Shown piece after piece: positions 44,437-52,795 of a stretch of DNA of 64,000 nt; position 1 is the first letter of the stretch, and every line of letters starts with the position of its first letter. The notes below the pieces were generated by a model, which saw only the letters and a program-made list of their open reading frames with translations, had not been told where the DNA came from and made no database searches. The DNA lies in the NCBI RefSeq assembly GCF_014648895.1, contig NZ_BMRZ01000007.1:248001-312000 (forward strand), written 5' to 3'. The position numbers were made by a program, and so were the translations under genes. Source of the DNA: Streptomyces tanashiensis. GTDB lineage: Bacteria > Actinomycetota > Actinomycetes > Streptomycetales > Streptomycetaceae.

Positions 44437-45471
44437 GTGATCGTCTGGATCAACGGTACGTTCGGCGCGGGAAAATCGAGCACCGCGCGCGAGCTGGTCG
44501 ATCTGATCCCGAACAGCACCCTGTACGACCCCGAGGTCACCGGCGGAGGGCTGCGCGGGCTCCTGCCGGCCAAGCGGCTCGCCGAGGTCGAGGACTATCA
44601 GGACCTGCCGATCTGGCGCCGCCTGGTCGTCGACACCGCCGCCGCCCTGCTCGCCGAGGTCGGCGGCGTCCTCGTCGTGCCGATGACCCTGCTCCGCCAG
44701 GAGTACCGGGACGAGATCTTCGGTGGGCTCGCCGCCCGCCGCATCGACGTGCGCCATGTGCTGCTCGCCCCGGAGGAAACGATCCTGCGGGAGCGGATAG
44801 ACGGCCGGGCGGAGTACGGAGACCCCGAGGTCGACGCGCGCGTCCGGGAGTGGTGCCACGAGCACCTGCCGCCGTACCGCGCCGCCCTCGACTGGCTCGC
44901 CGCCGACGCCTACACGCTCGACACCTCGGCACTCACCGTGGCCGAGGCCGCCCGGGCCGTCGCCGACGCGGTCCGGGGCGGGGACATCGCACCCTGCGGC
45001 ATCGTCCAGACGCCCGAGCCGACCGGCGAGACCCTCGCCGCCGGCGTCCTGCTCTTCGACGAACAGGACCGCTTCCTGCTCGTCGACCCCACCTACAAGC
45101 CCGGCTGGGAGTTCCCCGGCGGCGTCGTCGAACCCGGCGAGGCCCCGGCCCGGGCCGGTATGCGCGAGGTGGCCGAGGAGATCGGCCTCGAACTCGAGGC
45201 CGTCCCCCGTCTGCTGCTCGTCGACTGGGAGCGCCCCCAGCCCCCGGGCTACGGCGGGCTGCGTCTCCTCTTCGACGGCGGCACCCTCCGCACCGCCGAC
45301 ACCGAGCGCCTCCGCCTCCCCGGCGCCGAACTCCGCGGCTGGCGGTTCGTCACCGAGGAGGAGGCCGCGGAGCTGCTGCCCCCCGTCCGCTACCGCCGCC
45401 TCCGCTGGGCCCTCCGCGCCCGCGAACGCGGCACGGTCCTCAACCTGGAGGCGGGCGTACCGGTGGGCTGA
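44437..45471 (+). CDS. P-loop kinase-like domain fused to a Nudix hydrolase
   Basis: A 344-residue two-domain protein. The N-terminal half (about 1-180) is a small P-loop NTPase of the TmrB/shikimate-kinase sort, with NGTFGAGKSSTARELV. The C-terminal half is a Nudix domain with the full box GGVVEPGEAPARAGMREVAE (then EIGL), about residues 228-250. Each half occurs alone in other proteins; here they are one chain, suggesting that a nucleotide-linked substrate is phosphorylated and hydrolysed or sanitised by one enzyme. GTG 44437 follows GAGGGGG. Confidence 0.88.
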   Translation: MIVWINGTFGAGKSSTARELVDLIPNSTLYDPEVTGGGLRGLLPAKRLAEVEDYQDLPIWRRLVVDTAAALLAEVGGVLVVPMTLLRQEYRDEIFGGLAARRIDVRHVLLAPEETILRERIDGRAEYGDPEVDARVREWCHEHLPPYRAALDWLAADAYTLDTSALTVAEAARAVADAVRGGDIAPCGIVQTPEPTGETLAAGVLLFDEQDRFLLVDPTYKPGWEFPGGVVEPGEAPARAGMREVAEEIGLELEAVPRLLLVDWERPQPPGYGGLRLLFDGGTLRTADTERLRLPGAELRGWRFVTEEEAAELLPPVRYRRLRWALRARERGTVLNLEAGVPVG

Positions 45472-45478
45472 TCTCCCG

Positions 45479-45517
45479 GCCGGCTTCTCCAGCCGGCTTC
45501 TCCACCCGGCCTCTTCA
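45479..45517. repeat. 13-bp tandem repeat, three copies
   Basis: GCCGGCTTCTCCA occurs twice (45479-45491 and 45492-45504), then CCCGGCCTCTTCA (45505-45517), between the converging Nudix-fusion and MBL genes. Confidence 0.7.
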
Positions 45518-45549
45518 CCCGCCCCCTGCGCCCGCGCCCTGCGCCGCGG

Positions 45550-46251
45550 CTACGCCCGGGCCTCCGCCGCGGCCGCCGTCAGCCGGTCCGCCGTGTCCGT
45601 GGTCACCGGCGCCCCGTGCCCGCAGCACAGCACCGAGGGGGCGAGCTTCGCGAGCGCCCGCATCGAGTCCAGGGCGAGGGCGCGGTCGACGTGGAAGACG
45701 CCGAACATCACATCCGGCACCGAGGCCACCGTGTCCCCGCCGAACAGCACGCCGTGGCGCGGCAGATGGACGGCGATCGAGCCGGGCGTGTGGCCCGGGG
45801 CGTGCACCACCACGGCGCCGTCGCCGAAGCCGAGCTCCTCGCCGTCCTCGACCTCCCGGTCGACCCGGGTCGGCGGCGCCTCGGGGGTGGTGAGACCGTG
45901 CGCGAAGAGGGGGCGTTCCCAGTCCAGGAGGTCGGGCTCCGGGACCGGGGCCTCACCCCGGATCACCGGCGCGTCGAGCCGGTGCGCGAGGATCTCGGCC
46001 CCGTGCCGGTCCGCCAGCTCCTGGGCCGAGCCCACGTGGTCCCGGTGGCAGTGGGTCAGCACGATCCGGCGCAACAGGTCCGGGTCCAGGCCGGCCGAGC
46101 GGATCGCCGCGGCCGTGCCGTCCGCCGTGCCGGCCCAGCCGGCGTCGATCAGGGTCAGCTCCTCCTCGTCCTGCCACAGGTAGGCCTGGCCGATGGAGAA
46201 GTCGAGGAGGTGCAACCGCGGTGTGATCCTGCTGAGTTCGATGGATGCCAT
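45550..46251 (-). CDS. MBL-fold metallo-hydrolase
   Basis: A 233-residue metallo-beta-lactamase superfamily hydrolase with the full dinuclear site: HCHRDH (HxHxDH, about 68-73), HAPGHTPGS (His), LFGGDTVAS (Asp) and CCGHGAPV (His). It resembles glyoxalase-II-type enzymes that open thioesters or lactones. ATG 46251 is preceded by TAGGTT with 6 nt between, so the mRNA is probably leaderless. Confidence 0.92.
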   Translation of the reverse strand: MASIELSRITPRLHLLDFSIGQAYLWQDEEELTLIDAGWAGTADGTAAAIRSAGLDPDLLRRIVLTHCHRDHVGSAQELADRHGAEILAHRLDAPVIRGEAPVPEPDLLDWERPLFAHGLTTPEAPPTRVDREVEDGEELGFGDGAVVVHAPGHTPGSIAVHLPRHGVLFGGDTVASVPDVMFGVFHVDRALALDSMRALAKLAPSVLCCGHGAPVTTDTADRLTAAAAEARA

Positions 46252-46335
46252 ACGGCGAACCTACGCATCCGGGCAGGTCCGCCGTATGTTTCTACGCTCT
46301 CGGCGAGCTTCGCCGAGCGCTGAACCGATCGAGTG

Positions 46336-47700
46336 TCAGACCTGCTTCGAGCGGGCGTAGTTGACGAGGAAGTGCGCCTCGGCCACCGAGAGCCGCTCCA
46401 GCTCCTCCGGCGAGACGGACTCGTTCGGCGCGTGGATCTGCGCCTCCGGCTCGCTCAGGCCGATCAGCAGGATCTCCGACTCCGGGTAGAGCGAGGCCAG
46501 CGTGTTGCACAGCGGGATCGAGCCGCCCATGCCCGCCGTCTGCATCTCCTCGCCGGGGTACGCGATCCGCATCGCCTCCGCCATCGACGCGTACGCCGGG
46601 CTGGTGGTGTCCGCCTGGAACGGCTGGCCCTGGCCGACCTGCTCCAGGGACACCCGGGCGTCCCACGGGGTGTGCTTCTCGATGTGGGCGAAGAGGAGCT
46701 TCGTCACCTCGGCCGCGTCCTCGCCCGGCGGCACCCGCAGGCTGATCTGCGCGCGGGCCGACTTCGGGACCGACGGGGTCGCGCCGGCCACCGGGTGGCA
46801 GTCGATGCCGATGACCGTGACCGCGGGGCGCGCCCAGATCCGGTCGGCGACCGTGCCGGCACCCGGCAGGGACACGCCCGCGAGCACCTTGGCGTCCTGG
46901 CGGAAGTCCTCCTCCGGGTACTGGAGGCCCTCCCATACCTGGTCGCCCGCGAGGCCGTCGATGACGGTGGAGCCGTCGGGGCCCCGCAGCGAGTCCAGGA
47001 CGCGGATCAGCGCGGCCAGCGCGTCGGGCGCCGCGCCACCGAACTGACCGGAGTGCAGATTGCCCTCCAGGGTGTCGATCGTGACCCGGATCATCGTCAT
47101 GCCGCGCAGGGTCGCGGTCACGGTCGGCAGGCCCACGCGGAAGTTGCCCGCGTCGCCGATCACGATGGCGTCGGCCGTGAGGAGCTCGGGGTGCTGCTCC
47201 GCGTACCGCTCCAGACCGCCGGTGCCCTGCTCCTCGGAGCCCTCGACGATGACCTTGACCGTCACCGGCACGCCGCCGTTCGCCTTGAGGGCGCGCAGCG
47301 CGAGCAGGTGCATGATGAAGCCGCCCTTGCAGTCGGCGGTGCCGCGCCCGTACCAGCGGCCGTCCCGCTCGGTCAGCGTGAACGGCGGGGAGAGCCACAC
47401 CGACTCGTCCAGCTTCGGCTGGACGTCGTAGTGCGCGTACAGGAGGACGGTCGGCGCGCCCGCCGGGCCGGGCAGGACGCCGTACACGGACTGCGAGCCG
47501 TCCGGCGTGTCGAGCAGCGCCACGTCCTGGAAGTCCTCGGCGCGCAGGGCGTCCGCGACCCAGTTCGCGGCGCCCTCGCACTCGCTGCGGGGCGCCACGG
47601 CCTCGTCCGCCACCGACTCGAAGGCCACGAGCTCCGTGAGCTCGGCCTTGGCCCGGGGCATCAGTGACCGGACGGTCTCGGCGATCGGATTCGAGGTCAT
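46336..47700 (-). CDS. M20-family dipeptidase
   Basis: A 454-residue zinc peptidase of the M20/ArgE-CPG2 family. Metal ligands are in YAHYDVQP (H/D), TADCKGG (D), EGSEEQG (E/E pair, the second a ligand), and the terminal IHAPNES (H), with a dimerisation lid in the middle. It probably splits dipeptides or aminoacyl amides in the cytoplasm. ATG 47700 has AGGAG 8 nt upstream, better than an in-frame start further up. It diverges from the flavoprotein gene through back-to-back TAGGAT boxes. Confidence 0.92.
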   Translation of the reverse strand: MTSNPIAETVRSLMPRAKAELTELVAFESVADEAVAPRSECEGAANWVADALRAEDFQDVALLDTPDGSQSVYGVLPGPAGAPTVLLYAHYDVQPKLDESVWLSPPFTLTERDGRWYGRGTADCKGGFIMHLLALRALKANGGVPVTVKVIVEGSEEQGTGGLERYAEQHPELLTADAIVIGDAGNFRVGLPTVTATLRGMTMIRVTIDTLEGNLHSGQFGGAAPDALAALIRVLDSLRGPDGSTVIDGLAGDQVWEGLQYPEEDFRQDAKVLAGVSLPGAGTVADRIWARPAVTVIGIDCHPVAGATPSVPKSARAQISLRVPPGEDAAEVTKLLFAHIEKHTPWDARVSLEQVGQGQPFQADTTSPAYASMAEAMRIAYPGEEMQTAGMGGSIPLCNTLASLYPESEILLIGLSEPEAQIHAPNESVSPEELERLSVAEAHFLVNYARSKQV

Positions 47701-47780
47701 GGGCACGCTCCTGATGGGTGCGACGTTACGACGTAAGGAGGACGTTCGTCGTATGTCGTGGTACGGCGAACGCACCGTCG

Positions 47781-47818
47781 ATCCTACGGGCGGGGCCCTG
47801 GCTACCGCGCCGTAGGAT
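47781..47818. promoter_or_regulatory. Back-to-back divergent promoters sharing an inverted repeat
   Basis: ATCCTACGG (47781-47789) and CCGTAGGAT (47810-47818) are perfect 9-bp inverted arms. Each contains a TAGGAT -10 box reading outwards, toward the dipeptidase and the flavoprotein gene respectively. Confidence 0.6.
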
Positions 47819-47862
47819 GCGTCAGGAGCAGACCACCGGTCGGATCAGGAGCAGAAGCACAC

Positions 47863-49323
47863 GTGAGCAGCGAGCACGCAGAGAACGCCGGTCCGGAGCA
47901 CATCGAGCCCGAAGGCGCGGCTGCCGAGGCCCCCGGGAGCGCCGCCGGGAGCACGGGCGCCGAGCCGGCGGCCCTCCCGGCCGACGCGGCTGACGCGGCG
48001 TCGGACGAGGCACCGGCCCCGGCGGGCGACGAGCCGGCCGACGGGCCGGCGGAGGTCTGGGACGTCGTGGTCGTCGGCGCGGGTCCCGCCGGCGCGTCCG
48101 CGGCCTACGCGGCGGCGGTCGCCGGCCGCCGGGTGCTGCTTCTGGAGAAGTCCGAGCTCCCCCGGTACAAGACCTGCGGCGGCGGCATCATCGGCCCCTC
48201 GCGCGACACGCTCCCGCCGGGCTTCGAACTGCCCCTCCAGGACCGGGTCCACGCCGTCACCTTCTCCCTGGACGGACGCTTCGCCCGCACCCGCCGCTCG
48301 CGCCGGATGCTCTTCGGGCTCATCAACCGTCCGGAGTTCGACGCGCAGCTCGTCGAGCACGCGCAGAAGGCCGGCGCCGAACTGCGGACCGGCGCCACGG
48401 TGACCCGGGTGGAGCAGCACGGCCCGGCCGTGCCGGACCGGCGGACCGTCGCCGTCGTCCTCGCCGACGGTGAGACCGTCCTCGCGCGCGCGGTCGTCGG
48501 CGCCGACGGCAGCGCCAGCCGGATAGGCGCTCATGTGGGGGTGAAGCTCGGCCAGGTCGACCTCGGCCTGGAGGCGGAGATTCCCGTGCCGCCGTCGGTG
48601 GCGGAGGACTGGAAGGGGCGGGTCCTCATCGACTGGGGTCCGATGCCCGGCAGTTACGGCTGGGTGTTCCCCAAGGGCGACACGCTGACCGTCGGCGTCA
48701 TCTCGGCGCGCGGCGAGGGCGCCGCCACCAAGCGGTACATGGAGGACTTCGTGGCCCGGCTCGGCCTGGCCGGCTTCGAGCCCACGATCTCCTCCGGGCA
48801 TCTGACGCGCTGCCGCACCGACGACTCGCCGCTCTCCCGCGGCCGGGTCCTGGTCTGCGGCGACGCGGCCGGTCTCCTGGAGCCGTGGACCCGCGAGGGC
48901 ATCTCGTACGCGCTGCGCTCGGGCCGTCTCGCGGGCGAGTGGGCGGTCCGGGTCGCCGAGTCGAACGACGCGGTCGACGCGCGGCGCCAGGCCCTGAACT
49001 ACGCCTTCGCCATCAAGGCGGGGCTGGGCGTCGAGATGGCGGTCGGGCGGCGGATGCTCGCGATCTTCGAGCGGCGCCCGGGGCTGCTGCACGCGACGAT
49101 CACGGGACTGCGGCCCGCGTGGAACGCCTTCGCCGACATCACCCGCGGCTCGGCCACGCTCGGTGGCATGGTCCGCTCGAACGGCATGGCCCGGCGGGCC
49201 CTGGAGCTCCTCGACAAACGCATGGACACCTCGTCCGGCGTCGGCCCGGCGGGGCGGGGCGTCAGCGCGCGCGACCGCGCGGCCTCCGAGCCGGAGGGGG
49301 AGCAGGCCCCGGAAGAGGTCTGA
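47863..49323 (+). CDS. Geranylgeranyl-reductase-family FAD-dependent oxidoreductase
   Basis: A 486-residue flavoprotein. A disordered Ala/Glu/Pro N-terminal tail (about 65 residues) precedes the FAD Rossmann motif VVVGAGPAGASAAYAAA, RYKTCGGGI (family hallmark), an NADPH region, and VCGDAAGLLEPWTREGISYA, the second FAD motif. Actinobacterial members saturate menaquinone or other polyprenyl chains. GTG 47863 has CAGGAG about 12 nt upstream, one of two CAGGAGCAG direct repeats. The 47813 TAGGAT box implies a 45-nt leader. Confidence 0.9.
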   Translation: MSSEHAENAGPEHIEPEGAAAEAPGSAAGSTGAEPAALPADAADAASDEAPAPAGDEPADGPAEVWDVVVVGAGPAGASAAYAAAVAGRRVLLLEKSELPRYKTCGGGIIGPSRDTLPPGFELPLQDRVHAVTFSLDGRFARTRRSRRMLFGLINRPEFDAQLVEHAQKAGAELRTGATVTRVEQHGPAVPDRRTVAVVLADGETVLARAVVGADGSASRIGAHVGVKLGQVDLGLEAEIPVPPSVAEDWKGRVLIDWGPMPGSYGWVFPKGDTLTVGVISARGEGAATKRYMEDFVARLGLAGFEPTISSGHLTRCRTDDSPLSRGRVLVCGDAAGLLEPWTREGISYALRSGRLAGEWAVRVAESNDAVDARRQALNYAFAIKAGLGVEMAVGRRMLAIFERRPGLLHATITGLRPAWNAFADITRGSATLGGMVRSNGMARRALELLDKRMDTSSGVGPAGRGVSARDRAASEPEGEQAPEEV

Positions 49324-49375
49324 CCGCGGCGCACACCGAGGATCGACGGGTACGGGCTCCGCTGCCCCGGCCGGC

Positions 49376-49879
49376 TCACGCCGCCGGGGTGGCGGGGCCC
49401 GTCGTCGTGATGCGGAAGACGGGGTGCCTGGGCGCGATCGCCCGCAGCTCCTCGTCGGAGGAGTCGGGGCCGACGCCGCCGAAGAAGACACCGACCTCGG
49501 CCTTCCAGCGCTTGAGGTAGGCGCGGAGCAGGGCGGGCTTGTCGTCGTCGCCCACCTCGACGGCGGTGAACTCCTGGACGTGCTTGCCGAGGTGCAGCTG
49601 CCCGCCGCCGGCCGCCCGCATGTTGTGGGTCCACTGGACGTGGCCGCGGGGGGCGACGAGGTACTGGGCGCCGTCCACCGTCAGGAGGTTGACGGGGGTG
49701 CGGCGCCATTCGCCGCTCTTGCGGCCGCGGACGGCGAGCACGCGGGAGCCCCAGACGCTGATGCCGCGGCGGGTCATCCAGGCGACGGCGCGGTTGAAGA
49801 CGTTCACCGTGAACCAGCCGGGCTTCATGACGTGGGCGGCGGCGGGGGAGGGGGTGGAGCCGGCGGGCTGGGCGGACAT
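49376..49879 (-). CDS. F420-dependent nitroreductase-family (Ddn-like) protein
   Basis: A 167-residue split-barrel protein of the deazaflavin (F420)-dependent nitroreductase/quinone-reductase family typified by mycobacterial Ddn. RVLAVRGRKSGEWRRTPVNL (phosphate-binding region), LVAPRGHVQWTHNMRA and the basic loop fit well. It would reduce quinones or nitro compounds. ATG 49879 has AGGAGG at good spacing. It diverges from a TetR gene; the shared region has repeated GAGCNNTGCTCTCG sites. Confidence 0.88.
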   Translation of the reverse strand: MSAQPAGSTPSPAAAHVMKPGWFTVNVFNRAVAWMTRRGISVWGSRVLAVRGRKSGEWRRTPVNLLTVDGAQYLVAPRGHVQWTHNMRAAGGGQLHLGKHVQEFTAVEVGDDDKPALLRAYLKRWKAEVGVFFGGVGPDSSDEELRAIAPRHPVFRITTTGPATPAA

Positions 49880-49905
49880 GGGAGCCTCCTGGGGCTTCAA
49901 AGTGT

Positions 49906-49974
49906 GAGCACTGCTCTCGCTTGAGATCAGTGTGCACGGTTCGGCGCTCACAAGCAAGAGCGGTGCTCTCGTTT
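49906..49974. promoter_or_regulatory. Two TetR-type operator copies
   Basis: GAGCACTGCTCTCGCTT (49906-49922) and GAGCGGTGCTCTCGTTT (49958-49974) are direct repeats 52 bp apart, about five helical turns, each with an internal GAGC...GCTC palindrome. A partial third copy (CACTGCTCTCC) abuts ATG 50010. Confidence 0.65.
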
Positions 49975-50009
49975 CATTCCAGTGCTCTGAAAGTGGCACA
50001 CTGCTCTCC

Positions 50010-50705
50010 ATGACGACCGTTCGAGGAGCCCGCGCCCGCGCCCGTATCGAGATCACCGCCGCCATCAAGGACGAGGCCCGCACCCAGCTCGCCGCCGAAG
50101 GCGCCGCCAAGCTGTCCCTGCGGGCCGTCGCCCGCGAACTGGGCATGGTGTCCTCCGCGCTCTACCGCTACTTCCCCAGCCGCGACGACCTGCTCACCGC
50201 TCTCATCGTCGACGCCTACGACTCCGTCGGCGCCGCCGCCGAACAGGCCGCGGCCGCGGCCGAGCAGGAACGCCCCCTCGACCGCTGGACCGCCGTCTGC
50301 CGGGCGGTGCGCGCCTGGGCCGTCGCCCACCCCCACGAGTACGCCCTGATCTACGGCTCCCCGGTCCCCGGCTACACCGCGCCCCAGGACACGATCGTGC
50401 CCGCCTCCCGCGTCGGCCTCGTCCTCATCGACATCGCCCGCCGGGCCCACACGGGCGAGGGCGTCGCGCTCCCGCCGCTGCCGGACGACCTGCGCCCCGA
50501 AGCCGTCCGCATCAGCGCCGACATCGCCCCGGACCTGCCGCCCGCCCTCGCCGTCGCGCTCGTCGCCGCCTGGTCGCAGCTCTTCGGCCTCGTCTCCTTC
50601 GAGGTCTTCGGCCAGTTCCACCGCGTCGTCGAGGACCGCGACACCTTCTTCGCGACCGCGGCCCGCCGCCTGGGCCAGGACGTGGGCCTGCTCCCGCGCG
50701 GCTGA
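50010..50705 (+). CDS. TetR/AcrR-family regulator with WHG-type C-terminal domain
   Basis: A 231-residue repressor: HTH GAAKLSLRAVARELGMVSSA followed by LYRYFPSRDDLLTALI (about 31-66), then a helical effector domain with RAWAVAHPHEYALIYGSPVPGY, the signature of the WHG subgroup. The start is ATG 50010. It lies divergently beside the Ddn-like gene with two clear operators between, so it probably represses that reductase and itself and responds to a quinone-like ligand (inference). Confidence 0.93.
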   Translation: MTTVRGARARARIEITAAIKDEARTQLAAEGAAKLSLRAVARELGMVSSALYRYFPSRDDLLTALIVDAYDSVGAAAEQAAAAAEQERPLDRWTAVCRAVRAWAVAHPHEYALIYGSPVPGYTAPQDTIVPASRVGLVLIDIARRAHTGEGVALPPLPDDLRPEAVRISADIAPDLPPALAVALVAAWSQLFGLVSFEVFGQFHRVVEDRDTFFATAARRLGQDVGLLPRG

Positions 50706-50729
50706 CCCGACGGCCCGCCGCCGGCCTCG

Positions 50730-50745
50730 TACTCCCGGGGGAGTA
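50730..50745. promoter_or_regulatory. Palindrome upstream of the NarL two-component operon
   Basis: TACTCCC-GG-GGGAGTA lies 48 bp before the -10 box of the histidine kinase gene, a plausible binding site for the cognate response regulator. Confidence 0.5.
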
Positions 50746-50805
50746 GGGGCGACCACCCCGCCGGGCTGACGTGCGCGCGGGGCGGGCGCGGCTAGCGTGA
50801 CCGAT

Positions 50806-52002
50806 ATGGACGCCGGGATGCACGAGGAGCGGCCGCGCGGGCCCTGGGAGCGGTGGGAGCGCGGCGGCGGCCTGCCCTGGCGGTCGACGCTGCTGATCGC
50901 CGTCCTCGTCATGGCGGGAACCGGGTTCGCCGCGCGGAACCAGCCGGACCGGGAGGCGCTCGACGCCGTCGGGCGGCTCCTGCTCCTGCTCGGGGCGGTC
51001 CCGCTGCTGTTCCGTCACCGCAGGCCCGTGCCGGTGGTGTTCGCCGTCACGGCCGTCACCCTCGGCTACCTCGTGGCCGGATACCCGTACGGCCCGGTCT
51101 TCGTCATGGTCGCCGTCGCCTGCTTCGCGGCCGTCGTCCACGGTCACCGGACCGCCGCCTGGTGGGCCATCGGCCTGCTCTGGGCGGGTCATCTGCTGCT
51201 CTCGCACTGGCTGTACCGGTGGCTGCCGCCCGCCGGTGACGGGCCCGCTCCCTGGGGGCAGGAGCTGCCGGCCGCGGCGTTCGCCGTGGCCGTGCTCGCC
51301 GCCTCCGAGGCCGTCCGGGTGCGGCGCGAGCAGGGCGCTCAGCAACGGGCCGAGCGGGCCGCCGCCGAGCGGCGCCGCGCCGACGAGGAACGGCTCCGCA
51401 TCGCCCGTGAACTCCACGACGTGCTCGCCCACTCGATCTCCGTGATCAACGTGCAGGCGGGCGTCGGTCTCGCCCTCCTGGACTCCGACCCGGAGCAGGC
51501 CAGGACCGCGCTGACCACCATCAAGGCGGCCAGCAAGGAGGCGCTCGGCGAGGTCCGGCAGGTCCTCGACACCCTCCGTACCCCCGGTGACGCCCCCCGC
51601 TCCCCGGCCCCCGGCCTCGACCGGCTCCCCGACCTCGTCGAGCAGGCCGCCGCCGCGGGCCTCACCGTCGCCGTCGCGTCGAGCGGCCCCCCGGCCGCTC
51701 TCCCGCCCGGCGCCGACCTCGCCGCCTTCCGGATCGTGCAGGAGGCGCTCACGAACGTGGTGCGCCACTCCGGTTCGCGTACCGCACGGGTGCGGATCGG
51801 GCACGGCTCGGGACGGCTGGAGCTGACCGTCGACGACGACGGCCCCGCCACCGGCACGGAGGCCGGCGGCAGCGGCAACGGACTGGCCGGAATGCGGGAA
51901 CGGGCCGCCGCCCTCGGTGGCACCATCGAGGCGGGCGCCCGCCCGGACGGCGGCTTCCGCGTCCACGCCGTGCTCCCGCTCCGCCCGCGGGAGACGCCAT
52001 GA
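50806..52002 (+). CDS. NarL-type two-component sensor histidine kinase
   Basis: A 398-residue membrane kinase of the HisKA_3 class. Four to five membrane helices (about 25-150) precede a coiled segment and the phosphoacceptor ELHDVLAHSISVINVQAG (His about 204), then the ATPase domain with AFRIVQEALTNVVRHSG (N box) and GNGLAGMRERAAALGG (G box). The ligand is unknown. I take ATG 50806 because TAGCGT (50793-50798) lies 7 nt before it, as for a leaderless mRNA; this box would overlap the alternative GTG 50797. The stop overlaps the response regulator start. Confidence 0.92.
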   Translation: MDAGMHEERPRGPWERWERGGGLPWRSTLLIAVLVMAGTGFAARNQPDREALDAVGRLLLLLGAVPLLFRHRRPVPVVFAVTAVTLGYLVAGYPYGPVFVMVAVACFAAVVHGHRTAAWWAIGLLWAGHLLLSHWLYRWLPPAGDGPAPWGQELPAAAFAVAVLAASEAVRVRREQGAQQRAERAAAERRRADEERLRIARELHDVLAHSISVINVQAGVGLALLDSDPEQARTALTTIKAASKEALGEVRQVLDTLRTPGDAPRSPAPGLDRLPDLVEQAAAAGLTVAVASSGPPAALPPGADLAAFRIVQEALTNVVRHSGSRTARVRIGHGSGRLELTVDDDGPATGTEAGGSGNGLAGMRERAAALGGTIEAGARPDGGFRVHAVLPLRPRETP

Positions 52003-52088
52003 CCGGAGACGCCATGACCGGAGATGCCGTGTCCGGAGATGCCCTGTCCGGAGATGCCATGCCGGGAGATGCCGTGACCGGAGGAGCC
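51988..52088 (+). repeat. 15-bp tandem repeat that regenerates a ribosome site and start codon in each unit
   Basis: Six full units (51999, 52014, 52029, 52044, 52059, 52074) of consensus RTGACCGGAGATGCC, plus an 11-bp partial unit at 51988 in the kinase end. In each, GGAG stands 5 nt before the first base of the next unit, which reads ATG, GTG or CTG. All units are in one frame with the response regulator. Confidence 0.9.
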
Positions 52089-52790
52089 CCAGTGTCCGCC
52101 GACATGACCCCAGGAGACTCGTCCGTGATCCGTGTCCTGCTCGCCGACGACCAGTCGCTGGTACGGGCGGGCTTCCGGGCGCTGCTCGACGCCCAGCCCG
52201 ACATCGAGGTGGCCGGCGAGGCCGCCGACGGCGACGAGGCCGTGGACCGGGTCCGCGCCCTGCGCCCGGACGTCGTCCTCATGGACATCCGGATGCCCCG
52301 GCTCGACGGCCTGGAGGCGACCCGGCGCATCACCGACGACCCGGACCTCGGTGAGGTCCGGGTCGTCATGCTGACCACCTTCGAACTCGACGAGTACGTC
52401 TTCGAGGCGATCCGGGCCGGCGCCTCCGGCTTCCTGGTCAAGGACACCGAGCCGGAGGAGCTCCTGCGGGCCGTCCGCGCGGTCGTCCACGGGGACGCGC
52501 TGCTCTCCCCGGGCGTCACCCGCCGGCTCATCGAGGAGTTCGCGGCTCGCTCCAAGGCGCCGGCGGCGACGGCCGCGCTCGGCGCCCTGACCGAGCGGGA
52601 GCGGGAGGTCATGGCCCTGGTGGGGATCGGTCTGTCGAACGAGGAGATCGCCCGCCGGCTGGTGGTGAGCCCGCTCACCGCCAAGACCCATGTGAGCCGC
52701 GCCATGGTGAAGCTGGGCGCCCGGGACCGCGCCCAACTCGTCGTCCTCGCCTACGAATCGGGCCTCGTCAGGCCCGGCTGGCTGGGCTGA
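51999..52790 (+). CDS. NarL/FixJ-type response regulator
   Basis: Partner of the preceding histidine kinase. The receiver (about 43-160 counted from 51999) has VLLADDQ acidic pocket, LMDIRMP phosphoacceptor Asp and FLVKDTE lysine; a LuxR HTH ends the protein (LTEREREVMALVGIGLSNEE, TAKTHVSRAMVKLGARDRAQ). The ATG at 51999 overlaps the kinase stop (ATGA). The first 30 residues are the MTGDA-type repeat; the conserved fold begins at residue 43, so GTG 52125 with CAGGAG upstream is a strong alternative giving 221 residues. Several starts may be used at once. Confidence 0.93.
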   Translation: MTGDAMTGDAVSGDALSGDAMPGDAVTGGAPVSADMTPGDSSVIRVLLADDQSLVRAGFRALLDAQPDIEVAGEAADGDEAVDRVRALRPDVVLMDIRMPRLDGLEATRRITDDPDLGEVRVVMLTTFELDEYVFEAIRAGASGFLVKDTEPEELLRAVRAVVHGDALLSPGVTRRLIEEFAARSKAPAATAALGALTEREREVMALVGIGLSNEEIARRLVVSPLTAKTHVSRAMVKLGARDRAQLVVLAYESGLVRPGWLG

Positions 52791-52795
52791 GCGGC

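Noticed and set aside
43921..44865. Minus-strand frame giving a Gly/Thr-Gly-Pro repeat tail across 44000-44120
   Set aside because: It is a different frame reading the 24-bp and 6-bp minisatellites; the supported gene in this region is the 59-residue frame at 44121-44300.
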